Assembly: GCA_002337145.1 (NCBI GenBank)
Contig: DDFK01000001.1
Location: forward strand, 961,501-1,025,500
From: Chitinophagaceae bacterium UBA1930
Lineage (GTDB): Bacteria > Bacteroidota > Bacteroidia > Chitinophagales > Chitinophagaceae
Length of the DNA: 64,000 nt
Direction of reading: 5' to 3'
Within the stretch, counting starts at the first letter, position 1. Each line of letters begins with the position of its first letter. The notes under the pieces are model-generated. The model saw only the letters and a list, made by a program, of their open reading frames with translations. It ran no database searches and was not told where the DNA came from. A program made the position numbers and the translations under genes. Of this stretch, positions 34,201 to 43,153 are shown in pieces.

Positions 34201-34740
34201 CTTAAATGTTATAAAATCATTGTTCCCATAGATTCTAATGACAGACTTTTGACTAGCAGTAACTGCATTTGTTATTGTTAAATTCTTGGTAGTGCCACCA
34301 ACTATATTAGAGCCATCAAAAGTTACATAGTTAGTAGAAACTAAAGTATTGGTATTACCTTGATATGAACCAATAACAAAACTTCCATCTATTGACGCAG
34401 TTTGAGCATAATTGGTAGTCTGTGTAAAACTCAAAGTACAATTGACACCCAAATAGGGCTTAAATGTAATAGTATTTGTTGCACTTGTACCCGTACAGCC
34501 CAATGAAGTGTCAGCAGCCTCCGTATACGTACCATTATTGGTAAAATAAAAAGTACATGGCCCATTGACACCATTGGTGTTTAAGGCATTGATGGCGGCA
34601 CTGAATGTGGCATAATTTCCTGTTTCACCGGGCACCACACCAGCAGCACCAATTGTGTAAGTCCCACTCAACTGCCCCATCACATTTTGGGCAAGGGCCA
34701 CAAGTAAAAACACCTGTAGCATTCGTGTAAATTTTCTCAT
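31219..34740 (-). CDS. Large secreted beta-helix protein with T9SS type A sorting domain
   Basis: A 1173-residue surface or secreted protein. A signal peptide ends near VMGQ. A parallel beta-helix region (about 60-420) shows recurring NITITNN/YNNTF-type turns. An autotransporter-like strand-rich middle follows, with ladders such as TLTISGTNTLTVSSDITNNG. The C-terminal T9SS type A domain reads LSPNPATDVVKVSFSN...GTYYVTLSN and ends KLVIQ. Such proteins are adhesins or carbohydrate-binding surface proteins; no catalytic residues are evident. High Thr/Asn/Ser content is normal for the class. Confidence 0.85.
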   Translation of the reverse strand: MRKFTRMLQVFLLVALAQNVMGQLSGTYTIGAAGVVPGETGNYATFSAAINALNTNGVNGPCTFYFTNNGTYTEAADTSLGCTGTSATNTITFKPYLGVNCTLSFTQTTNYAQTASIDGSFVIGSYQGNTNTLVSTNYVTFDGSNIVGGTTKNLTITNAVTASQKSVIRIYGNNDFITFKNCIITSNSTNGNTVAPFNVTNYFNVSNLTPDNLTILNNTLNSIGGNGAIAISLTNSGASTVGNTGIAFQGNTVFAKGTRPLSFNNVADAVISDNTISVDNQLGSGAGAAIYLTNSLTSAAGTFNIYNNTFTKLSTLNNSSGTSNGIIAIDNGLSSPKIVNIYNNVIRGFQTTAAVTNSKIYGIRHIGSSTSNVYNNSIYFPDLTNMTNFGTSFIAGIVFATAAEGAPTGTMIAKNNVVFMDESSMKVWAVRRAGTGGTFTADNNDLFINVANTASGYVGYYNATDYQTLSAWQTASSQDANSVNLNPGFVSTTNLLPTANGLVGASIGLVTSDIIGVTRAAIPTIGAYEAPYKWSQSATSTDWSTGSNWVGNSVPSAVSVYIPPTANNMPTLATAASIKQLVNNGTLTISGTNTLTVSSDITNNGQISGSTAGLVLNGTTPQAITLAGTSGFINIQDFTLSNAAGATISRTLGIGKVNVTGTVSFGNVNGATLATGGYLYLKAGYINTGRIADLTNAGVNSGNSITGNVTLERIVPGGRRAFRFFSHPFNAAMNLSVLTSQIDITGNTAGLASNPGSANTCDGCTETATNAPSAYSYNTAASSGAGADGWQQYTTVNAGSWPQNQGVRVLIRGGFKGTGLDGTTPTPADVTLSTSGALTDNGGPVAINLVNAGSNYNFVGNPFASQVDLSLTTRSNLGTSFWTWDPNAALKGAYVNTPFSSSYVLPSSSAFFVIATGASPSITFPQTSKVSGTAQTLFRTNQSAFGKNSIQLKLSTDAINWDRLLVFLQPQAKSTKDENDGAKMINPDVNFYTLSSDKEKLSIDARKINTNEAIQLGLQSTVNRSYTLTAADVDIEAGTDLWLNDKYLSILTKLEQGTTYNFSTNTDAASQGESRFELVFKPTPQPTVLVSTFSVKLSPNPATDVVKVSFSNVDKSNTSISIVNAAGKAVKTVDAGNVQSGQISINVKGLAKGTYYVTLSNATDKKTEKLVIQ

Positions 34741-34797
34741 AACTGTTTTGTTTTTTGGTTGAAAGCGATTGTAAAGAATATAGTAAGCTAATATGAT

Positions 34798-36378
34798 TTA
34801 TTGTTTTAAAATATGTATAGCTGGTTCGTCATTGGCACCATCCACATGGTGCACTTTCACAAATAGTGCCCCTTTGGGCAAAGCAGCAATATTTATGGCG
34901 ATATTGTTTTCGCCAGTTGCTATGGTATGCTGTTGCTTTATCAGCACCTTACCGTCGGCATTGGTTACCGTAACCCATACTTGCTTGCTGGTATTGCTTT
35001 GTATGTTCAATTGAATTTTATCCTGCACAGGGTTGGACAGAAGCCTTACCGAAAAATCTTTTTTACCAACCGTGTTATTGATGGATACAATCTTTGAGTA
35101 TATGTACTGCCCATCCCTATCCATCTGTTTCAAGCGATAGTAGCTTTTACCAGCCAACACTTTAGTATCCGTAACCGTATAGGTATTGACAGCATTATTG
35201 GTCAGCTTTGCTTCAACAAAATCAATGGCCGAGAAGTCCGTTCCGTTTATGGAACGTTCAATATAAAAGCCCTTGTTATTGGTTTCGTTGGCGGTTGCCC
35301 AATTTAATCTGGCTACGCCATTTGCATAATCGACAGAGAAAGCCGAAATATTTACCGGCAGCGATTTGTCTGTCAGTACCGCCATTACACCATTGTTGGG
35401 TATCACATAAAAAAAGGTAAATGTATTGTCGCCATTGTCTTTTATGGCTACTTCGCCAATACCACTTGGGTTGCTGTTGAGTGCAGTATTGCTAAGTGTT
35501 GCAGTGCCAACGTTGGTTACGGCTGCCTCATTTGTTATATTCAAAACCCTTAGTTGCAAGCCACCCGTTGCTGCGGAGCTTGTGCCCACATAGGCCATGA
35601 ATTTTTTACCTGTAGTAGAGGTGAAATACCTTGCATTGGAAAAGTTGGTCACTACCTGGTCCGTACCTGCACCATCAACACTTGTATAGAGTACGGCACC
35701 TGTAGAACTGATACGCCTGGTATTGGTATTTTGGGAGCGTATCCACAGGTCGGATGTTGTGCCAGTGGTTACAGGGTCTATGCTACGACCCGCCCAAGGA
35801 CTGGTGCCGGTTATGGGTATATTGATTGTTTTGTTCAATGTAAAGCCCAATCCATCGGCGGTGGTCAGTACATATATGTTTACCGAAGAAGCGGTAATGC
35901 CATTACCACTTGCATACAGCACGGTATTGGTGCCTGTACCCGAAAGCCCAAATGCATCGCCACATCTTTCCGTTACGGCAAAAGATGCACATAAGGTTGG
36001 CACAGCCGTTTGGTTGTCCCATCTGTACACTTTGCAGGTACCTGCTGCTGTAACCAATGAAATGCCGTAAATAACACCGTCGGCCGTTACCCGTATCTTG
36101 TTCCATTTATACGATTCCGTACCAACGCCTGTTGTAAGCAATGTACCTTCAGAAGCCCCGGTTGCCACATTAATAATTGCAATCAGGTTGTTCCTATCTG
36201 CCAACAGCAATTTATTGGTAACCGGATTATAGGCACAGCCTGTTGTGTTGCCACTGCTGGAGGTAAACCATGCATAGGATGCATCGGCAGTTTTTTCCCA
36301 TAAAGTGGTAAACTGGGCATTTGCCAAAAGAACGGTACAGCAGGTTAAAAGCAAGAGTGAAATCCTTCTCATAAACAA
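34798..36378 (-). CDS. Secreted beta-propeller-like protein (DUF4623-like) with T9SS-type C-terminus
   Basis: A 526-residue secreted protein with a signal peptide (LLLLTCCTVLLANAQ). The middle (about 25-330) is strand-rich with NPVTNKLLLADRNNLIAIINVATG-type blades and resembles the DUF4623 family. A domain around 340-430 (LPVNISAFSVDYANGVARLNWATANETNNKGFYIERS) is the Fn3-like module common before T9SS tails, followed by a C-terminal sorting-like domain ending AIHILKQ. Met3 may be the true start. The function is probably extracellular binding; no enzyme motif is seen. Confidence 0.75.
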   Translation of the reverse strand: MFMRRISLLLLTCCTVLLANAQFTTLWEKTADASYAWFTSSSGNTTGCAYNPVTNKLLLADRNNLIAIINVATGASEGTLLTTGVGTESYKWNKIRVTADGVIYGISLVTAAGTCKVYRWDNQTAVPTLCASFAVTERCGDAFGLSGTGTNTVLYASGNGITASSVNIYVLTTADGLGFTLNKTINIPITGTSPWAGRSIDPVTTGTTSDLWIRSQNTNTRRISSTGAVLYTSVDGAGTDQVVTNFSNARYFTSTTGKKFMAYVGTSSAATGGLQLRVLNITNEAAVTNVGTATLSNTALNSNPSGIGEVAIKDNGDNTFTFFYVIPNNGVMAVLTDKSLPVNISAFSVDYANGVARLNWATANETNNKGFYIERSINGTDFSAIDFVEAKLTNNAVNTYTVTDTKVLAGKSYYRLKQMDRDGQYIYSKIVSINNTVGKKDFSVRLLSNPVQDKIQLNIQSNTSKQVWVTVTNADGKVLIKQQHTIATGENNIAINIAALPKGALFVKVHHVDGANDEPAIHILKQ

Positions 36379-36586
36379 TACGAATTATTTAAAAATGGGC
36401 AGTTTTAAATGATTGATCAAGAAGATATTGGATGCGTTTTTTTGCAAAAAACAAACTAAAAACAGCTAGTAAACAGCAACAATATAGGAATTTAAAATAA
36501 TAATTCAGCTATTTCCTGCAATTTTATTTTAAAATAAAGCACAATTCCGCAAACAACGCAACGGCACCGGACCTTCGGATAATTAA

Positions 36587-36620
36587 AAAAGCCACAGTTG
36601 AAATATCCACTGTGGCTTTT
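36587..36620 (-). terminator. Intrinsic terminator
   Basis: The perfect stem AAAAGCCACAGT / ACTGTGGCTTTT with a ten-base loop lies about 20 bases after the stop of the amidase gene on the minus strand. Confidence 0.82.
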
Positions 36621-36641
36621 AGGTTTTTTAAATTTGAACGG

Positions 36642-39600
36642 TTATTGTACAATCACTTTTTCCACCTGCTTTTGGTTGCCGGTAACCATGGTTAATGTAT
36701 ATATACCTTTTGCCAAATAGCCAACCGGAATGGCATAAATAGCACCGTTTCCGTTACCGATATTTTTATTGCTGTACACCAATTGCCCGATACTGTTGCT
36801 TAACTGTACCGTAGCATTTTCGTTGGTATTGATGGCCAAACGGATATTGCCCTGTGTTGGGTTGTTGATCAACGTAAATAATTTGTCCTGCTTTTGTATT
36901 TTAATAAATACCGTATTGGAGAACGATACTTTGCCATCTGCATCTATTACTTTAATTCTGTAATAGCCCGATGCTAAAACAGTATAATCTACAAAAGAAT
37001 AATCGGCACCTGCATTCAGACTGCCTTTTGCAGCAATCTGTTGGCTAATGGCATTGAACATGATTCCATTATCGCTTCTTTCCACCAACATGTATTTGGT
37101 GTTTGTTTCAGAAACAGTTTTCCATGTAAGTGTATTGGTGGAGCCGTTGTTTTTTCCGCTTAAACTTAAACCGCTAACAGGCACCACGACACCAGGCGTT
37201 AAATAGGCAACCGCATTGCACATTAAGTTATTACGCACCGTTGCAGAAGTAATGGCTTCAAAAGGAAAAGAAAAGTACAATAAATTATAGGCCCCTTTGT
37301 AACCAACGCCTGCACCATCTGCAGTTCCGCCAACATAGGTCAATGCAATGGCAGAGCCCCCGTTTGCAGCAATCCTGTCTGGTGAATCCACATCGTAATA
37401 ACCATTGGTACTATTATCAAACGTACCAGTTTGTGTATTGTATAAAGTTGGCGTACCAGCAAAATTGTACGTGCCAGCATTGTCATCAACAAAAGTTGCT
37501 TTTAAATAATTGTTGTAAAAGTCAAGATCAACATTTGCTGAGGCTGCCCTGCCAATGTCCCAACCAATTTCTGAACCGGATAACAAAAGGTTTCCACCTG
37601 CATTCAAATAGGTTTTCAATAAAGACCTTTCGGTTGCATCGAGTGATTTATCAACAGTTGATTCCTCACCAGTAAACCAATCAACCGCTAAATAGTTAGA
37701 CAATAAAATATTACCGGCACTTACGGCTTCGTTTTCGCAGCCGTCAAAAGCAATGCTACTGCAATTGGCCAATGCCTGTGCATGTTCTATCATATAATCG
37801 TACCTGTTCATCCTTTCCAGAAACATGCGTTTTACTGTACCCAATGTTGCATTTTGGTATTTAGGAATCATGGCTGATGCATCCAACCTGTCAAAACCAT
37901 CTACAATAAGATAGGGTACCGATGTGGAACCACTTATGGGCGTTCTTGCAGCAACAACACTGCTACTAAAAGATTCGCCACCTGCATTGGTTGCCGTTAC
38001 CTTAAAGTAGTAAGTTGTTTGCGGGTTTCCATTAAAGGTATAGCTGGTACCCGAAACTGCAACCCCATCTGCAAAGCTTCTTCCATTGGTACTAACATAC
38101 ACTTTGTAACCTGTTGCCGCATTGCCATATATACCGCCTGTTACGGGTGCCTGCCATTGAATTTGGATAGCTGAACCACCAGTATTTTTTGCCAAAACAT
38201 TGGTAGGCTGCTCTGGCAAATAAATTAAAGGAACACCATCCCTATTATTAAAGAATTTCAGTATGCCTTTATAAATGGCCCTTGCAGCAAGCCTTCTAAA
38301 TTCTGGCTGCTTTAGATCGGCTGCATCGGATGCCAAGTCGTGAAAGGCAAGTTCCAATAAAATACCCGGAATGGTACCCAGGTTACGCAGTTCACCAAAG
38401 TTGGCAGTTTGTGCACCGCGGTCCGTCCAGGTCGATCTCCAACCGGCTCTGATATCCGAAACAACCTGGTTGTGTATATAGTTACGCAACGCAACGCTAC
38501 CAGCTGTGATATTTGGTTGACCGCTACCCAAACCATTATACGAATAAGTTTCTGTACCGGTACCGCCACCTGCATTGGTATGCCATGATACATATACGGC
38601 ATTGTTCATATCGGTAGGTACACCTTTTGAAAGTTCCCATTCAGAATAGTATGGCCTTATGTTTACATCAACATAACATGTTGGGTAACCTTGAAACCTG
38701 GCATATTGCCTTGCAGATTCCTCAAACCTTGGCTGCCCGCTTACACCTGCAGAAGTATAGGTACAGTCCGGCTCCTGGCCTATGCCGCCACCTAACCTTA
38801 CAGCATCGGCAATTACTGCCTGGCCTGCTTCGGCAGATTGGTTGCTTAAAATAATCTTGTTATTGCCACCTGCAGTAAAATAGAACTGGCCCAAATAAAT
38901 CCATGAATTGCTATGCACTTCTTGATTAACCCTAAACTTGGTACTATCACCAGAATGATAAATAGTATACAATGCATCTGTAACACGGTTTGCCCCTGCT
39001 ACAAAACGTACCGAAACCCAGTAGTAGCCACTTTGCACAACATTGGGTGTATAAATAGCTGTTGCAGTTTCGGTGGCATTTGCTGTGGCTACACGGTAAG
39101 TGCCGCCATAGCCTGCACTGGAGCCTGTGGTCCATGTACCCGTTTCTACATAACCAGAAGCAGGTACATCGTTGTTTACAATAATTTCATTGGCATTCAC
39201 GTCACGCTCCCTTACGCTCCATACATTGGCACCCGCATTGGCCAAATAATAATTCAGATAATAGTCAACACCTTCTGCTGTTATAAAATCTTCTACCAAT
39301 TCATTGGTAGTGCCCCTTTGCGTGGTATAGCCCCCATTGTTTTCGTTGTACCAACCATGCCCTGGACTTAACCAAACTGTTTTGCCCGACAACGCACCCG
39401 TTGGCGTAGGCGAACCCCCACCCGGAAAAACCCTGCTGGTAGCTGTTGTTCCTTTCCCTACAATTGGTTCGTAAGGATCGTTGTTTGGTGGCATTACATA
39501 GATTGGCTTTGCCGGTTCATCAGAAAAATAATCAATTGTTTTCCATTCGTTGGTGATGGCTTCCCTCGCATAAAGCATCAATTGTGCTGCCCCAGCCTTG

Positions 39601-39878
39601 CGTGTAAAACGCAGCAGGGCTTCGGGCATCAGCTCTATTGCATTGGCACTAAGTGCACCTTTTATAAAAGACTGTTTTGTATTGAAATAGATGTTGAGAA
39701 ACCCGTTATTAATCAGTACGCTATCTGCATGCAGGCCCAGGCTGGTTGCTGGCTTGTAGCTTATTTCGGCTTCAATTGCCTTGTTGATTTGTTTTAGTAA
39801 AACCGTATCCTGCTGGGCCCTGGCTTTTATGCCAACCACGAAAACAGTAACAAGCAATACAAGTAATGTTTTTCTCAT
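36642..39878 (-). CDS. Secreted N-acetylmuramoyl-L-alanine amidase with inserted golvesin-like domain and T9SS tail
   Basis: A 1078-residue secreted protein. After a signal peptide and a 130-residue lead, an Amidase_3 zinc hydrolase domain begins at VWLSPGHGW (His174) and resumes at VYVSWHTNAGG and GILLELAFHDL. Between these lies an inserted strand-rich module (about 240-365: GYYWVSVRFVAGANRVTDALYTIYHSG...IADAVRLGG) matching golvesin/xanthan-lyase carbohydrate-binding domains. Fn3, a ThuA/GATase-like region (about 660-900) and a T9SS sorting domain follow. It should cleave peptidoglycan stem peptides outside the cell, for remodelling or predation-like lysis. Confidence 0.85.
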   Translation of the reverse strand: MRKTLLVLLVTVFVVGIKARAQQDTVLLKQINKAIEAEISYKPATSLGLHADSVLINNGFLNIYFNTKQSFIKGALSANAIELMPEALLRFTRKAGAAQLMLYAREAITNEWKTIDYFSDEPAKPIYVMPPNNDPYEPIVGKGTTATSRVFPGGGSPTPTGALSGKTVWLSPGHGWYNENNGGYTTQRGTTNELVEDFITAEGVDYYLNYYLANAGANVWSVRERDVNANEIIVNNDVPASGYVETGTWTTGSSAGYGGTYRVATANATETATAIYTPNVVQSGYYWVSVRFVAGANRVTDALYTIYHSGDSTKFRVNQEVHSNSWIYLGQFYFTAGGNNKIILSNQSAEAGQAVIADAVRLGGGIGQEPDCTYTSAGVSGQPRFEESARQYARFQGYPTCYVDVNIRPYYSEWELSKGVPTDMNNAVYVSWHTNAGGGTGTETYSYNGLGSGQPNITAGSVALRNYIHNQVVSDIRAGWRSTWTDRGAQTANFGELRNLGTIPGILLELAFHDLASDAADLKQPEFRRLAARAIYKGILKFFNNRDGVPLIYLPEQPTNVLAKNTGGSAIQIQWQAPVTGGIYGNAATGYKVYVSTNGRSFADGVAVSGTSYTFNGNPQTTYYFKVTATNAGGESFSSSVVAARTPISGSTSVPYLIVDGFDRLDASAMIPKYQNATLGTVKRMFLERMNRYDYMIEHAQALANCSSIAFDGCENEAVSAGNILLSNYLAVDWFTGEESTVDKSLDATERSLLKTYLNAGGNLLLSGSEIGWDIGRAASANVDLDFYNNYLKATFVDDNAGTYNFAGTPTLYNTQTGTFDNSTNGYYDVDSPDRIAANGGSAIALTYVGGTADGAGVGYKGAYNLLYFSFPFEAITSATVRNNLMCNAVAYLTPGVVVPVSGLSLSGKNNGSTNTLTWKTVSETNTKYMLVERSDNGIMFNAISQQIAAKGSLNAGADYSFVDYTVLASGYYRIKVIDADGKVSFSNTVFIKIQKQDKLFTLINNPTQGNIRLAINTNENATVQLSNSIGQLVYSNKNIGNGNGAIYAIPVGYLAKGIYTLTMVTGNQKQVEKVIVQ

Positions 39879-40060
39879 AATATCAATTAAAAGTCTTTAA
39901 AAAGTGCAAGCAAATGCGTTTATCTGCGTAAATTAATACAAATAATTCGCTTTTGTGCAGGTTTTGAGTTTAAAAATTTAAAAGACAGGTATTTAGGCAT
40001 CCATCATTGCTAGGTTCAAAGGTTTTTAGTACAAAAAGCTTCTAAGTATAAAAACCCTTT

Positions 40061-41221
40061 ATGACTCATAGGAAAACAGCCACATTTATTGGTGCAATTG
40101 TTTTGGCCTGTACACTATTTACCATTGCCTGTACAAAAAATGACACCGCTGTCAACGATAATGCCACCAGCAGTGTATTGAACCTACCGGATACCCCTTT
40201 TAATTATGCCAACCAAAGCCTGCCTGCCTATTTGGTGGCACCGCCCATACTCAATCAAATAAACACGCCAGCAAACAATGCCATTACAGATTATGGTGCC
40301 ACTTTGGGCAGGGTATTGTTTTACGACAAGAACCTTTCCATCAACAATACAGTGGCATGTGCATCCTGCCACAAACAGGAGCTGGCTTTTGCTGATGCCA
40401 CGGCTCTAAGCAAAGGTTTTGCGGGTGGCAACACGGGCAGAAACTCCATGAGTTTGATGAATGCCAGGTACTACCCTAGCGGGAAGTTTTTCTGGGATGA
40501 AAGGGCCGCTACGCTAGAAATACAGACATTGACGCCCATACAGGACCACACAGAAATGGGGATGAACCTTGACACATTGGTAAAGAAACTGTCTGCACTT
40601 ACGTACTACAATACTTTGTTTCAAAATGCATTTGGCAGTACAACCATTACCAGCGACAAAATTTCGAAAGCCTTGTCGCAATTTGTACGTTCCATTATTT
40701 CTTATCAGTCAAAGTACGATGAAGGCCGCCAGGCCTTTGCTGTAAATCAGCCGCCAGGCAATGTTGACTTTCTCAATTTTATCGCCGAGGAAAACAGGGG
40801 CAAACAATTGTTCTTTAGTCCACAATTGGCCTGTGCCGCCTGCCATGGCTCAGAAACATTTACTGCCGTAACAGCAAAGAACAATGGGCTGGATGCCACC
40901 AATATCGATGCAGGCGTGGGGGCCATTACAGGCAACGCAAACATGAACGGACTGTTTAAAGCAAACTCCATCCGTAACGTAGAGCTTACATCGCCTTATA
41001 TGCACGATGGCAGGTTTACCAGCCTGGAGCAGGTGGTAGAACATTACAACAGTGGCGTAAAACCCAACCCTAACCTGGACCCGATTTTAAAGGACCCGTT
41101 GGGCAACCCCCGTACACTGAATTTGAGTGCTGCAGACAAGGCTGCATTGGTAGCCTTCCTTAAAACACTGACCGACAAAAAAATTACTGTTGATGAAAAA
41201 TTCAGCAACCCATTTAAGTAA
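40061..41221 (+). CDS. Di-haem cytochrome c peroxidase/MauG family lipoprotein
   Basis: A 386-residue periplasmic or outer-membrane-facing lipoprotein: signal peptide with lipobox FTIAC (Cys24) and two c-type haem sites, CASCH (C100-H104) and CAACH (C258-H262). MNLDTLVKKL and HDGRFTSLEQVVEHYNSG are typical of the CcpA/MauG family, which reduces hydrogen peroxide or oxidises partner proteins. No MauG substrate gene is adjacent. The gene is monocistronic on the plus strand, opposite the amidase. Confidence 0.92.
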   Translation: MTHRKTATFIGAIVLACTLFTIACTKNDTAVNDNATSSVLNLPDTPFNYANQSLPAYLVAPPILNQINTPANNAITDYGATLGRVLFYDKNLSINNTVACASCHKQELAFADATALSKGFAGGNTGRNSMSLMNARYYPSGKFFWDERAATLEIQTLTPIQDHTEMGMNLDTLVKKLSALTYYNTLFQNAFGSTTITSDKISKALSQFVRSIISYQSKYDEGRQAFAVNQPPGNVDFLNFIAEENRGKQLFFSPQLACAACHGSETFTAVTAKNNGLDATNIDAGVGAITGNANMNGLFKANSIRNVELTSPYMHDGRFTSLEQVVEHYNSGVKPNPNLDPILKDPLGNPRTLNLSAADKAALVAFLKTLTDKKITVDEKFSNPFK

Positions 41222-41275
41222 CATCTGTTGCTACTATTGACAAAAAATTATTTTCTCTACAATTTTTTGCCTGCA

Positions 41276-41307
41276 TTGATTTTCCATTCATCCATCACTT
41301 ACATTTG
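41276..41307 (+). promoter_or_regulatory. Candidate Bacteroidota-type promoter of purA
   Basis: TTG at 41276-41278 and TACATTTG at 41300-41307 match the -33 TTG and -7 TAnnTTTG consensus of Bacteroidota sigma-A promoters with about 21 bases between them. The purA ATG is 21 bases downstream. Confidence 0.45.
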
Positions 41308-41327
41308 CCGCATCTCAAAAAACAGTT

Positions 41328-42590
41328 ATGGTAGATGTAATTCTTGGTTTGCAATGGGGCGATGAAGGCAAAGGAAAAATTGTTGATTTCTTTGCTCCCA
41401 ATTACGATGTGATTGCCCGCTTTCAAGGCGGCCCCAATGCCGGACATACCTTGTATGTGGAAGGCAAGAAAGTAGTATTGCACCAAATACCGTCTGGCAT
41501 ATTCCATAGCCATTGCGTTAACCTTATTGGCAATGGTGTTGTACTGGATCCCGTTACTTTGAAACGTGAGTGCGACATTGTTGCAGGCTTTGGAATAGAC
41601 ATTAAAAAGAACCTGTTTATTTCGGAGAAAACAAACATCATTGTACCGTCGCACAGGGCGTTGGACAAAGCAAGCGAATTGCAAAAAGGCGACAGCAAAA
41701 TAGGTTCTACCTTAAAAGGCATCGGGCCTGCATACATGGACAAAACCGGCCGTAATGCCATACGTGTTGGCGATTTGTTGGATGCCAATTTCCCTACCCT
41801 TTATAAAGAGCTTCGCTCCAAGCATCAGACCTTATTGAACAACTTCAATTTCACAGAAGATATCAGTGCATGGGAAACAGAATTTTTTGAAGCAGTTGAG
41901 TTTGTAAAAACGCTCAACATTGTTAATGGCGAGTATTTCATCAACAAGAAAATAGCCGAAGGCAAAAAGGTTTTGGCCGAAGGAGCACAAGGCAGTATGC
42001 TGGATATTGATTTTGGCACATTCCCATTCGTCACTTCATCCAATACCATCTCTGCAGGTGTATGTACAGGTTTGGGTGTAAGTCCTAAACAAATTAACGA
42101 AGTAATGGGTGTAACAAAAGCCTATTGCACCAGGGTTGGTGGCGGTCCTTTTCCTACAGAACTGGAAGACGCAACCGGCGAAGAATTGAGAAGGATAGGA
42201 AGCGAATTTGGTGCCACTACCGGCCGCCCTAGAAGATGTGGCTGGATTGACCTGGTAGCATTGAAATACACCTGCATGATCAATGGCATTACCAAAGTAA
42301 TCATGACCAAAGCAGACGTGCTGGATTCTTTTGAAACACTGAACGTTTGCACCAGTTATAAAATTGACGGAAAGGAAACTACAGAAATACCTTATGGAAT
42401 CAGCAGGGTAGCAATAGACCCTCAATACAAAGCCTACAAAGGTTGGCACAGCGATACTACCAGTATTAAGGATGCAGCAAATGTGCCGGCCGAAATGTCA
42501 ACCTATATTGCCTTTATAAACGAGTACATTGGGGCACCTGTAAAGTATGTGTCCAATGGCCCTGGGCGTGACCAGATTATTGCACTTTAA
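41328..42590 (+). CDS. purA: Adenylosuccinate synthetase
   Basis: A 420-residue cytoplasmic enzyme of purine synthesis that joins IMP and aspartate using GTP to give adenylosuccinate, the first committed step to AMP. Motifs seen: LGLQWGDEGKGKIVDFFA at the start (catalytic Asp and P-loop), GGPNAGHTLYVEGK with the catalytic His, GTLKGIGPAYMDKTGRNAIR, and VTKAYCTRVGGGPFPTE. Length and order match bacterial PurA throughout. It is preceded by a good promoter candidate and followed by an AT-rich gap, so it is probably transcribed alone. Confidence 0.97.
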   Translation: MVDVILGLQWGDEGKGKIVDFFAPNYDVIARFQGGPNAGHTLYVEGKKVVLHQIPSGIFHSHCVNLIGNGVVLDPVTLKRECDIVAGFGIDIKKNLFISEKTNIIVPSHRALDKASELQKGDSKIGSTLKGIGPAYMDKTGRNAIRVGDLLDANFPTLYKELRSKHQTLLNNFNFTEDISAWETEFFEAVEFVKTLNIVNGEYFINKKIAEGKKVLAEGAQGSMLDIDFGTFPFVTSSNTISAGVCTGLGVSPKQINEVMGVTKAYCTRVGGGPFPTELEDATGEELRRIGSEFGATTGRPRRCGWIDLVALKYTCMINGITKVIMTKADVLDSFETLNVCTSYKIDGKETTEIPYGISRVAIDPQYKAYKGWHSDTTSIKDAANVPAEMSTYIAFINEYIGAPVKYVSNGPGRDQIIAL

Positions 42591-42693
42591 TAACAGTTTT
42601 TTAGCAATAAAAAAAGAAATAAAAAACAATCCATTTTTTTTGGTTGATAAACTTTTGCGTTGAAATTTTACAACAACTAATCTTATTAGAACT

Positions 42694-43137
42694 ATGGCAA
42701 AGAAATCTGATAAGGATATAAAATCCTCAGTACCTAAAACACCTGCATCGAAAGCAGAGAAACCATCATCAAAAAGCAAAAAGCAATTGGAAGAAGATGA
42801 TGACGATGATGATTTTGAAGATGATGAGATGGATGTAAAACCATCCAAAAAAGCAGCACCCAAGTCTGCTGCAAAAAAGTCTAAAGATGAGGATGACGAC
42901 GACGACGATGATGATGATGATATTGATGAAAAAGACGATTGGGAAAAAGGCGATGATGACGATAACTGGGATCCAGATTTCGAAGAGTTTGATGTGCCAA
43001 AAAGCAAGGGCAAAAAAGCCACTGGTGGCAAAAAATCTGCCGAAGATGATGATGATTTAAAATTGGATGACGATTTTAAAGAATTTGATTTGTTTGACGA
43101 TAAAGACGATTTTGGGGACAATGATGATGATTATTAA
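42694..43137 (+). CDS. Extremely acidic low-complexity protein
   Basis: A 147-residue soluble protein made of Lys/Ala/Ser/Pro-rich patches alternating with long Asp/Glu runs (residues about 32-46, 68-80 and 110-147); Asp dominates the second half. It lacks signal, membrane or folded-domain features and is predicted to be disordered. DNA-mimic, histone-chaperone-like or charge-buffer roles can be imagined, but nothing proves one. The start ATGGCAAAGAAATC and codon-regular GAT/GAC runs support real translation. It lies 16 bases upstream of pabB. Confidence 0.72.
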   Translation: MAKKSDKDIKSSVPKTPASKAEKPSSKSKKQLEEDDDDDDFEDDEMDVKPSKKAAPKSAAKKSKDEDDDDDDDDDDIDEKDDWEKGDDDDNWDPDFEEFDVPKSKGKKATGGKKSAEDDDDLKLDDDFKEFDLFDDKDDFGDNDDDY

Positions 43138-43153
43138 TCGTCTCCATCATTCA

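Noticed and set aside
42498..43121. 207-codon Ser-rich frame antisense to the acidic protein
   Set aside because: The Ser runs are the reverse reading of Asp codons (GAT/GAC), so it is a shadow frame.
43067..43153. Longer N-terminus of PabB
   Set aside because: It overlaps the acidic gene out of frame; the ATG at 43154 gives the expected family length.
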